This document shows, one piece after another, positions 23,692 through 30,210 of a stretch of DNA of 64,000 bases. Source of the DNA: Cladopsammia gracilis (lineage: Eukaryota; Cnidaria; Anthozoa; Scleractinia; Dendrophylliidae); contig JAJGOT010000751.1 in assembly GCA_022457155.1 (NCBI GenBank), positions 124,001-188,000 on the forward strand, in the 5' to 3' direction. Position numbers and translations under genes: made by a program. Within the stretch, counting starts at the first letter, position 1. Each line of letters opens with the position of its first letter. A model generated the notes under the pieces. That model had not been told where the DNA came from. It ran no database searches and worked only from the letters and a program-made list of their open reading frames with translations.

Positions 23692-26245
23692 TCGTAAAAA
23701 GGGTTGTTGTTGTTCATCGTGGTGAACACACTAGTAAAGAAGTATTTTTTCGTTTGTCTCACGATGTGAGACAAGAAACACAACAACAGGAGAGCAGTAC
23801 GACTACGGACCGCCGAGGGAACAATTCGCCGAAACAACGAGGATCAAAATGCGCCAGTTACAGCTGTTGAAAACCAACCAATCACAGCAGAACATCGTGC
23901 TTCATAAGGTGACGCGTAACCAGTCGACCCCATCGCCTGAAGAAGACTAGCAGTATGCAGTCGAAACGTCGCGATCCACATCGGAAGTGACTACATCGTG
24001 AGACAAACGAAAAAATACTTCTTTACTAGTATAATAATAATAGTTTTGAATTCAAGGATAAATTCAAAAACGAAATGCAAAAACTCCTTCAATACTTTGC
24101 GTTTTCACCAGTTACAAAGGCCCCTCATCTCTCGCCGGCACGCTTGCACGGCTCGAGCGTTGGCCCCAAATGTGAGTCTGCCAATCGCAGGCTCAGACTG
24201 CTAGCAGTCTCATTTTTTCGTTTAGTTAGTGGAGACGAGCGGTGAGCAGCGACGCCACAATTTCCCCTTTCGTAAACAAGCGATACCATTTACGGATACT
24301 TAGAAAATTTTTCACCAATTTTCGAATTATTTTTTCTATCAGAAAAAGGAAAATGAAATTAATTATCTGGAATCGAACCCGGAACCTCTGCATGCTTATA
24401 TCCCTCCTTCACCACTAGACCACTGGGATGATCCCGCAAACTCAAGAAAAATTTAAATATAAAAGGTGCTTTTCTTAATGATACATCTATAACCCTAACC
24501 CTATCCCCAGATCTAACCTAATCGCGAATCTAGCTTAGGTCTAATAATCGCTTTACCTAAACCCAGTTTTATCTAATAAAGATGGCCTACGTTCATCCCA
24601 ATCCAGGCATAAACTGTGGAGGAATGGCATCGACCATTACAAAAGGCTTGGTTACTAATGAATGTTAATGATGGCATCGACCGTTAAAAATTATATCGCT
24701 TGCTTACGAAAGGGCAGCGACGCTTCTAAAAGAAAAATAAGTGAGACTGCTTCCTAAACTGCTCGCAACCTAGTTGCGGCTATCGTCATTTCCAATCTTT
24801 ATAGGTAAGATGTCAAGTGTTATTATGACAGCGGTTACATTGATATCTCAATACTATGCCGTTTATGATGGGGCATATTCCGGAATCAAGAGTCTTATTC
24901 TTGAATATGATATAGCCCATCAAACACAGCCTAAAAACTAAAATTATGAAATTGTGAAGAGGTTTTCTTTTACAACTGCTTGCTACTGCTAAAACATGGC
25001 ATAGGTCTTTAACTTAATAAGGTGGCATAGCAAAAGTGACATGCATAGCATTTTATTTTTAATTGTATTCAGTTTTATATCGTTGTCACACAGTTGCTTA
25101 CAATTCGTGGCTGGATCACGTTCTTGGTTGGTGGAAGCAGAGACATAATCCTAATGTCTTGTTCCTCAAGTTTGAAGACATGATAAAGGTAAAAGTATAC
25201 ACAATTTTCTTATCTTTTTTCCCTTTATCTCAGAAACTATTAAATTTTATAGATGTAAAAGTGTATAGGTGGAATATAAATTTCTTTTTGTATAAATACA
25301 AGTGTATAAATGCCGGGTAGCGAACGGTAGGTACAGCCTCAGAGCAGACGTTTTCTTTTTTCAGCTGTGGTTTCGAACCGTTAGGTAAACGTAGAAACTC
25401 CTGGATGACTTGTGATATACTAGCATCCCAGCAAGTTAGCTTGGGACCCCGGGAGTATAAATCATTTAATGCAGAGGACTACGTAAAGCTAGACTGCAAA
25501 ACAGCTCGTATGATTACTTTGGTCTGTCTTGTGAACGCACGCGGTCTTCGAAATAACTCAGTAGTAGAACGAGTGTGAACATGGACGTGCGTGCGTGGCT
25601 CGCGCGCGTTCATTTGCGCCTTTCAAAGCGAGTTTTAAATACGTTGAAAGTGTGAATATAACTGAATAAAGTAAATACACTGCGGTACTACCGCTCTTTT
25701 GAAAAGAGCAGATATTTTTCAAATTTTTTAAGCAGAAAAGCTGTAGTCTTCATATCGACCGGACTAGACTCTATTTACTAGAAAATTCAATAGCGAGTAA
25801 GTGTTTCGGCGATCATTCAGTAAAACTATGATAAAAATATTAATAAATTTTAACTACAACTTTGATAGACATTACTGTACGTTATAGTGTATGCACTTGA
25901 TATTGACCTAAGAGTTGTGTTTTGTTTCATTCTACAAGAAAATAACAATTTGATATAACTTTTTTCCTGAAGGGCGTGCCATCCTGTGTGAAAACGATGG
26001 CCAATTTTTTGGAAAAACCTTTGGCGGAGGAAGTGATTCAGCGCATTGCACACCAGTGTTCATTCGGAGAGATGGTTAAGAATCCTGCTTGCTATCAAGT
26101 ATTTCCTGGTAATGATGCGGTCAGTTTTTTACGGAAGGGGGAAATAGGTGATTGGAAGAACCACTTTACACCAGAAATGAATGAAAAAATGGAAAAAGAG
26201 TTTATTGCGAAGACAAGAGAACATGGACTTGAATTTGACTGCTAA
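13465..26245 (+). CDS. Cytosolic-type sulfotransferase (SULT family), four exons
   Basis: Transfers the sulfuryl group of PAPS to a hydroxyl or amine of a small molecule. Exons: 13465-13639, 22150-22518, 25073-25188, 25973-26245; GT/AG junctions and phases agree, total 310 residues, close to the usual 285-310. Exon 1 ends inside the PAPS 5'-phosphosulfate loop, completed by exon 2 as YPKSGTTW (residues 55-62). Exon 2 carries LLVSHLPYDVIP with the likely catalytic His124 and YVARNPKDVAVSYFQF, the 3'-phosphate site. Exon 3 has WLDHVLGWW and LFLKFEDM. Exon 4 has the C-terminal PAPS motif RKGEIGDWK (about 274-282). No signal peptide or membrane segment. I chose the ATG at 13465 because the open frame upstream begins only with GTG. 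The substrate cannot be told. All family residues are present, so the gene looks functional despite an 8.5-kb intron full of mobile DNA. Confidence 0.92.
13981..14431. mobile_element. Foldback element built of CGACCGGGACGAT repeats (451 bp)
   Basis: Ends GGTTCTCTTATAATCGTCC and its near complement (GGACGATTATATGAGAACC). Inside, variants of cgaccgggacgat/cgactcggacgac recur many times in both orientations, and an internal copy of the right end lies near 14038-14067. Reading frames across it (13846-14061, 14033-14251, 14145-14333) are by-products of the repeats. It lies in sulfotransferase intron 1. Confidence 0.75.
14432..14821. other. Intron sequence, nothing recognised
   Basis: Part of sulfotransferase intron 1 with no coding frame, repeat pairing or RNA signal that I can support. 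Confidence 0.5.
14822..15284. mobile_element. Long-arm foldback element (463 bp, arms about 180 bp)
   Basis: 14822-15002 and 15105-15284 are reverse complements with only a few differences, around a loop of about 100 bases. Recognisable blocks are GCCGGGATTTTTAGCAGCTA and its complement. No coding frame. A target duplication was not evident. Confidence 0.8.
15307..16103. mobile_element. TIR element (797 bp) with ACCCGGC ends and a short ORF
   Basis: The left end ACCCGGCATAGTAAATCGAA and the right end (complement, with one change) are inverted. Inner parts repeat gttcgattg/cgaacg motifs. It contains a 68-codon minus-strand frame at 15672-15878 beginning MASDALWIVSFKCVV, rich in charged residues. 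The element is too short for a full transposase. Confidence 0.6.
15672..15878 (-). CDS. Small ORF inside the ACCCGGC element, unknown
   Basis: 68 codons with ordinary composition, including DYQECRFDVKDDEVFKVLKK and IGEKGRAFRIANERGQLG. It does not read like a random frame and resembles a first exon (a GT-type donor could follow), but I do not recognise a family. It may be the 5' exon of a transposase or a captured host exon. Nothing else in the element continues it. Confidence 0.3.
   Translation of the reverse strand: MASDALWIVSFKCVVKDYQECRFDVKDDEVFKVLKKIGEKGRAFRIANERGQLGHLHPSTVCRCVCRG
16297..16606 (+). repeat. 61-bp minisatellite, left block (about 5 copies)
   Basis: Tandem units of 61 bases reading aggagcttggttaggagagg, ctatcagagaggctagccca, atcagagcatttgtaaggat, t. 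The same unit continues at 21284-21957, beyond the Gypsy element. Confidence 0.9.
16720..16864 (+). repeat. 5' LTR of the Ty3/Gypsy element (145 bp)
   Basis: Begins TGGAGTTGCATATTAGC and ends AATACTACA, obeying the TG...CA rule. It differs from the 3' LTR at 21000-21144 by about one base (tgtcctg versus tgtccag). A partial LTR-like stretch (catattagcatattcatg...) also lies just upstream at about 16677-16715. The sequence after the LTR, ttttggcgacgagg, is where the primer-binding site should be. Confidence 0.88.
16879..19686 (+). pseudogene. Gypsy gag-pol, 5' part: Gag, zinc knuckles, protease, RT, RNase H
   Basis: Open from the ATG at 16879 for 935 codons. A Gag capsid-like region comes first, then two zinc knuckles: CFRCNGIHSFRTC (spacing CX2CX3HX4C, one shorter than usual) and CFKCKQVGHIASAC (normal). 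The protease active site reads VDTAAD instead of the usual DTG/DSG. RT has SVRICGDYK, YPLPTAQDLY and FTKLDLLHAYAQM, but the catalytic box is NQDDILIG where YxDD is expected. RNase H has LACDASSYGLGAV and TDHKPLQAI. The frame stops at 19684 after ELKPRTSER, where the integrase zinc finger should begin. The unusual protease and RT residues suggest reduced or lost activity even before the deletion. Confidence 0.88.
19679..20860 (+). pseudogene. Gypsy integrase, frame-shifted 3' part of pol
   Basis: 393 codons in a different frame from the upstream gene. It keeps the CC half of the integrase zinc finger (SCTVCQ) but lacks the HH half, which together with about 55 residues is missing from between the two frames. 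The catalytic D-D-E core is present: D in LVLVDSHSKW, D in VSDNGPQFTS and E in SNGAAERSVR. The C-terminal part has a basic region and a 100-residue Ser/Pro-rich tail ending RRSGRIRKPVV. Expressed alone it would lack a start at the normal position. Confidence 0.85.
21000..21144 (+). repeat. 3' LTR of the Ty3/Gypsy element (145 bp)
   Basis: Same sequence as 16720-16864 apart from about one base; preceded by a purine-rich tract. Confidence 0.88.
21284..21957 (+). repeat. 61-bp minisatellite, right block (about 11 copies)
   Basis: Continues the unit of 16297-16606 with point variants and a few shortened units (ggttagaggctatc lacks several bases). The block ends about 190 bases before sulfotransferase exon 2. 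Confidence 0.9.
22553..22959 (-). mobile_element. 5'-truncated PLE 3' end with 12-bp TSD
   Basis: TTAATAAACCGT occurs at 22541-22552 and 22960-22971 and bounds the insert. On the minus strand the frame 22756-22941 encodes the end of a PLE endonuclease: HVTSIGHNFKWDHFEILA, then HCKIKGTLLIQELRPNLN and VSSEKLILY, with the Asn that closes the GIY-YIG active site. A hammerhead motif follows at 22614-22645. It lies in sulfotransferase intron 2, antisense to the gene. Confidence 0.85.
22614..22645 (-). ncRNA. Hammerhead ribozyme motif of the PLE at 22.6 kb
   Basis: Minus strand order: ACTT, CTGAGGA, stem II GTATG/CATAC with a TTGTAA loop, GAAAC, GTC, AAGT. All core positions fit (CUGANGA, GAAA, cleavage after GUC). 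ACTT and AAGT pair as stem I. The ACGT between GAAA and the cleavage site is self-complementary, so stem III can only form with a second copy or stays minimal. Confidence 0.8.
23357..23638. mobile_element. TA-flanked MITE, GAGCAGTTTTCAATTGAGTG family
   Basis: Ends GAGCAGTTTTCAATTGAGTG and its complement, each next to TA. The inside has 'ctcgcgccactttctcgaccaatcag' and 'ggttttggttttac' blocks. Related, more decayed copies lie at 57733-57985 and about 36195-36415. In sulfotransferase intron 2. Confidence 0.8.
23641..23692. repeat. AAT microsatellite
   Basis: About 17 AAT/ATA triplets directly after the MITE; responsible for the poly-Asn and poly-Ile frames seen here. Confidence 0.85.
23730..24045 (+). 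mobile_element. PLE 3' end with inverted copy of its terminus
   Basis: The right side is a PLE 3' end: hammerhead at 23937-23970, then a terminal stretch closing in ACTAGT and an ATA-rich tail. The last 38 bases (23993-24030) recur as an exact reverse complement at 23730-23767, at the 5' limit of the fragment. No ORF is left. In sulfotransferase intron 2. Confidence 0.7.
23937..23970 (+). ncRNA. Hammerhead ribozyme motif of the PLE at 23.9 kb
   Basis: Order: ATCGC, CTGAAGA, stem II GACT/AGTC around a 10-base loop, GAAAC, GTC, GCGAT. ATCGC and GCGAT give a perfect 5-bp stem I. The core agrees at every conserved position. Confidence 0.8.
24046..25072. other. Sulfotransferase intron 2, repeat remnants
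   Basis: Two related inverted stretches (about 24195-24290 and about 24690-24770, containing ctttcgtaaacaagcgata and its variant complement) suggest an old foldback element of about 600 bases, inside which a tRNA-like sequence lies at 24362-24436. No gene beyond that. Confidence 0.45.
24362..24436 (-). repeat. tRNA-like sequence, probable SINE head or tRNA pseudogene
   Basis: The minus strand has an A box (TGGTCTAGTGGTGAAGG) and a B box (GGTTCGATTCC) at tRNA spacing. The T stem and acceptor do not pair well, so I do not call a working tRNA. Confidence 0.5.
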
Positions 26246-27362
26246 AAATTAAATGTAACCTTGATACAAATGGACAAACAGAAGAGTCAAATCAGCAGTG
26301 CAAGCATAAAAAACTATAGCAAAACTCGACAGAATCCATATTGTGAACTTGAATGAATTTGAAGTGTAACCTACTCCCCAGGGTCTTCGCGGCTTTCAAA
26401 ATGACGAGCCTGGCGGAGAAGACCCTGGGGACGAGGTTACCTACCCTAGTATTGCGGCATTGCGCATACGTCATTTACGCGCGCTCTTCTGAACTAAGAT
26501 GGTTTCTTTTGAGGCTTAGCTTGCCAAATAGATAATATATAAGTGGTTGTTTTCTCCTAAACGAGCATGGTGATCTATCTTGAAGAAAATACGACTCGGC
26601 TCCAGGATATATATCCAAATTTGAAGAAATTTTCTTCACTAAATATTTTCTTGGAATCACTAGGCCAGTTCTCACTAGGGCACTTGAAGTGCATTTGGTA
26701 CGTGCATGTAGTGTGAACTCCTTTCTGAGAGCGTTTTCTAAGTCTGACTTACGTTTCAATAGAATAAGCACTCATCTGATTTATTTACACGTTTAAATCT
26801 CAGTGTAAAATGTACCAGAGGTAAAAATTAATATCAACTGAATGTAATTAAGAAGTTAAATAATTTGCAGTAGTTCGTTTTCTAAAAGCTCCATATTCCC
26901 TTCTTTTAATATTTATTAAAAACGTCTGTTTGAATTGCCCTATTATTTCATTAGTTCACGGCATTGTGACGTTGTTCTGCTATTATCATAAGAATAACAC
27001 TAATATTTCATTCCTATTAATAACCTCTGGAAATATTGGGTGCCTCTCTTTATAGATGGAAGCACCTGAACCCTTTCAGTACTAAGCTACTGGAGGTTCT
27101 GAAGCAGTTTTCGTAAGCAATCCAGTCTTACAAACATTGTTCTCATAACTAACATTTGTAGTGAGAACTTAGTGCTTCATGTTACAGACTAATCGATTAA
27201 CACATAGGATGAATAGGCCACTGTATTAAATTTGAAAAAGCTATATACATTAACAATTTCTATCTGGGCATAATAATTCATACACATTACTAACTCGTTA
27301 ATATATCTAGACAGTTAAAGTGAGAACAGAAATTTTCACAACAAAGATTATGAGTGAAAAGT
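26246..27362. other. Intergenic; small foldback at 26372-26442
   Basis: Downstream of the sulfotransferase stop. A short inverted repeat, CCCCAGGGTCTTCGC and AAGACCCTGGGG, with gaggtta/taacct ends is present at about 26372-26442; the rest shows nothing. Confidence 0.5.
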
Positions 27363-27441
27363 GCCTCAGCCTGGAGTTGAACCCGGGTCTCCTGATGACC
27401 GGACAGATGCCTTAACCACTAGGCCACTGAGACAACCACAC
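27363..27441 (-). repeat. tRNA-like sequence, probable SINE head
   Basis: Minus strand GTCTCAG, then A box TGGCCTAGTGG and B box GGTTCAACTCC, then CTGAGGC. The two acceptor strands pair with one G-U, and the T stem pairs at four of five. The anticodon stem is poor. A decayed tRNA gene or a tRNA-derived SINE. Confidence 0.55.
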
Positions 27442-27677
27442 TTACACAAACACAAACAACACACTTGTGGCTTCATAGTTAACTGTCTATGTATATATTT
27501 CAGAAATCGCTGTGAATCGCCTTAATTCCTTACGAGAATGGGTTGGTGATCCAAAGATTATGAGGCAATTAGTTGTCCATATCTCCCTTCCCACACTAAT
27601 TTGTATATATATATATATATATATTCTATGACAGTTCAGTAGAATGGATTCTAATTCATTAGAGGAGCAAAGACAAA

Positions 27678-27702
27678 TTTCATTGAATGCAGATCAGACT
27701 TC

Positions 27703-27757
<55 letters not shown>

Positions 27758-27783
27758 TCATTGAATGTAGATCAGACTTCAGA
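27678..27783 (+). repeat. 30-bp direct repeat around a TA microsatellite
   Basis: TTCATTGAATGCAGATCAGA... at about 27678-27707 and a close copy at about 27754-27783 flank a (TA)n run of about 46 bases. A shorter TA run is at 27605-27622. Confidence 0.75.
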
Positions 27784-27804
27784 AGATATTCATTCGTTTA
27801 ATGC

Positions 27805-27848
27805 TACAGTTCTGTTTCGTATGGTCAAAAGATGACCACACTCATCAG
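27805..27848 (-). ncRNA. Hammerhead ribozyme motif, three-stem form
   Basis: Minus strand: CTGATGA, stem II GTGTGGTC/GACCATAC, GAAA, stem III CAG-AA-CTG, TA, GC. Stem I pairs for about 3 bp. The partner on the other side of the PLE cluster at 29224-29264 has the same design. Confidence 0.75.
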
Positions 27849-28009
27849 GCAATTTTAACGAATAACCCGTACATTTCAAAACTGGCGGTTATAAGCATTT
27901 AACACCGTTGCTATGCAATATATAAACAAAATGAACTACGAGGTATATAAATAGATATGATGCAATAACATACAAAAGCGGAATGAGGGGTTGCGTTACT
28001 GTGTGACAG

Positions 28010-28980
28010 CTACGTTATGATGAAGTTCTTGAGTATAAATCTGTTCCTGTGGGGGCATGAACTTGCTAGTTCGTTGCGTTTGTTAAGGCTACATAATTCT
28101 TTTTGACAGATTATAAAAAATTTTTCACTAAGGCAGAGGTTACATTTTTTGCTAATATTATTATATGGTTTACATTTTCTTAGTATCCTCCATTTCACAT
28201 TGAAGGGTTTCTTTGCCATTTTGAGGGTCCAAATGTGTTTTGATAGTTCAGTCTCGTTTCTTTTCTTGTGGTTTCGGAAGGATGCTGTGTGATTTCTGTA
28301 TCGTTCTTTGAAGTTAGTTGCCAGTCCTACGTAAGTTTCAGTTGCAGTGCCGGTTGTGACAGTCGCTTGGTACACAACGTTGTTTGTGAGGCATTGTCCG
28401 TCGAGGGGGCATTGTTCTTTCTTTCTGCAGTTGCATTCTTTCACGGGTTGCGTTACCGGGGTTGACGTGTAATTGGAGAGGACTGTTTTGTTATGTGACG
28501 CGATGATGGATTTCATGTTTGGCATGCAGGAGTAGCTGAGTTTAAGCGTGTGTCTGTTGAAGATCTTGTGAAGAGGATGGTTTTTTGGAAAACATTTGTC
28601 CACGATGCTGAGAAATTTTCTTCCCAAGTTGGTTTTGACACTTGAATTCCAAGGAGGGTTATACCATGTGAGGTGGCGAGCTCTTTTGCGGTTTCGTGTG
28701 TTTGTGCGGTTGTTCGGTGGGTCATAGGTGAGTTTGAAGTTATATCCGCTATCATCTAGTGCTTTTTGGTAAGGGGGAATAGCTTCGTTGAAAACCTGTT
28801 GGGTGGATGAAATGCTTGATAATCTCTTGTTGATATTTTCAGGAATGTTTTTCAGTAAGGCTGGGGGGTGGTTGCTTTGGCGATGGACGTAGAGTAGTTT
28901 GTTGTTTGGTTTCATAAAGGGCTTAAAGCTTCGGTTTGTTAGATCAAAGGTTACGTCTATATATAAATTCTTCTTTTGAG
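28010..28980 (-). pseudogene. PLE protein C-terminal part with GIY-YIG endonuclease
   Basis: The frame is open from about 28980 (DVTFDLTNRSFKPF) to a stop at 28010; an ATG-started reading is 301 codons from 28915. N-terminal half: LLYVHRQSNHPPALLKNIP and RLSSISSTQQVFNEA, a linker seen after PLE reverse transcriptases. Then a Cys cluster, CNCRKKEQCPLDGQC, just before the nuclease. The nuclease has NVVYQATV (GIY strand), ETYVGLATNFKERYRNH (YIG strand and Arg) and a Cys/His-rich end. The RT is missing, so no autonomous element remains. Nuclease nicking of target DNA is known for the family; activity here is unknown. Confidence 0.85.
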
Positions 28981-29033
28981 TAGAACGTATTTCGTAGAGC
29001 GCTCAACTCAGTCGATTGAGGAGCATGAACTAT

Positions 29034-29315
29034 AACTTCACAGAAGTTCAGGTTTCACGAGTAATCATCGTTTTATTGCTACAGAACTGTTTCGTATGGT
29101 ACCTAGCAACTCTTCGAATAGTTTCAAATAGCCTGAATGTAACGCATCTACTATAGCAACCATTCAAAATTTCGTATTTAACTGCCAGCTTTCCAGTTTC
29201 AACAGTTCAGTCGTCAAAATTGCCTGATGAGTGTGGTCCTTGTACCATACGAAACAGTTCTGTAGCAATAAAACGATGATTACTCGTGAAACCTGAACTT
29301 CTGTGAAGTTATATA
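29034..29315. mobile_element. Inverted PLE 3' ends (foldback, arms about 70 bp)
   Basis: 29034-29104 and 29246-29315 are near-exact reverse complements (ACTTCACAGAAGTTCAGGTT at the outer ends). The right arm includes the 3' half of a complete hammerhead (29224-29264), and the left arm includes only that half. Belongs to the same family as the 27.8-kb PLE. Confidence 0.7.
29224..29264 (+). ncRNA. Hammerhead ribozyme motif, complete three-stem form
   Basis: Order: ATTGC, CTGATGA, stem II GTGTGGT/ACCATAC, GAAA, stem III CAG-TT-CTG, TA, GCAAT. Stem I is ATTGC with GCAAT (5 bp), stem II 7 bp with one G-U, stem III 3 bp; predicted cleavage after GUA. The best single-molecule hammerhead of the window. 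Confidence 0.85.
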
Positions 29316-29465
29316 TATATATCTGATTGAGATACCCCAAAACAGTGTGTTAGTCCTTTAAGAACAAAATATACACTCAAGGATCGCACTCATGGATGGT
29401 CTTTATAAGACTGAATTTCCAGCTATTTCCTTTTCTTGAATACGGGATGCAAAAGAAGCAGGGGT

Positions 29466-29554
29466 CGGTTTATTTACAGGGCGAAATTTCTAAGACGCGT
29501 TCGCGCATTCCCCTCGCGCGCGCGTCATCAAAATTTCGCCCTACAAATAAACCG
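29466..29554. repeat. Short foldback repeat
   Basis: CGGTTTATTTACAGGGCGAA and its complement around a GC-rich loop with cgcgcgcgcg. Small MITE-like hairpin. Confidence 0.65.
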
Positions 29555-30210
29555 GCGCCTGATACACGAGCTAAAGAATGCTAGAATGCGAGACGAGACG
29601 AACCTTATTTTCCCTCAATGACAATCTTGGCGCCGGGAGAAAAACACCTTCGCTTGTGGCTGTTTCACCCATTGATCTAGCGCTAACACTTTATCTATAA
29701 CTTACAAAATCCTTGAGTAATATCAAGGATTGCACGCGGAGGGGGTCACGCTACTCTGCGATAGACATCACAGTGTCCTCATCCATATCATTTCACCATA
29801 ACACACATGATTCTGTCACATGAAGAATGTCATAGAAAAATGGCGAATTACTCTGCCAAATATGAAAAGTTTGTCAAAACAATACTTGCGTGCAATCCTG
29901 GGCATAAGTGAAATCCTTGCTAGGATTCACTTTGGAGAAATCGAAGCAAATATCGCACTCAAATCGCACAGAAATCGTCGCTAATTTGCACTTGCAACTA
30001 AAGTTGCATTGGAGAGCGGGACAAAATTCGCATATGCAAACGCTTTAGACCAGGCTGTTGTCAACAGGATACGTGATATCAGGGCCTCCGAGTATGCTAA
30101 TTCAAAACACATGATTTAATGTCGAAAAAAGTAAATTTTCCTCTTTGAGTTCGTGTGGTTTACTCAGGATTTATGAACCGGCCAATCCGTCTTGTTCAAA
30201 GCCGGTTCAA
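29555..30210. other. Intergenic / zfyve1 3' flank, nothing recognised
   Basis: No coding frame with motifs; would contain the 3' UTR of zfyve1 on the minus strand. Confidence 0.5.

Larger units (their letters stand above)
27790..28980 (-). mobile_element. Penelope-like element, 5'-truncated, with GIY-YIG ORF and ribozyme
   Basis: Minus-strand retroelement fragment. The coding part (28010-about 28980) encodes the region downstream of the RT and the endonuclease, followed by a 3' region with a hammerhead at 27805-27848. The element is cut at its 5' side, where inverted 3'-end sequence of a related PLE begins (29034-29315). Confidence 0.8.
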
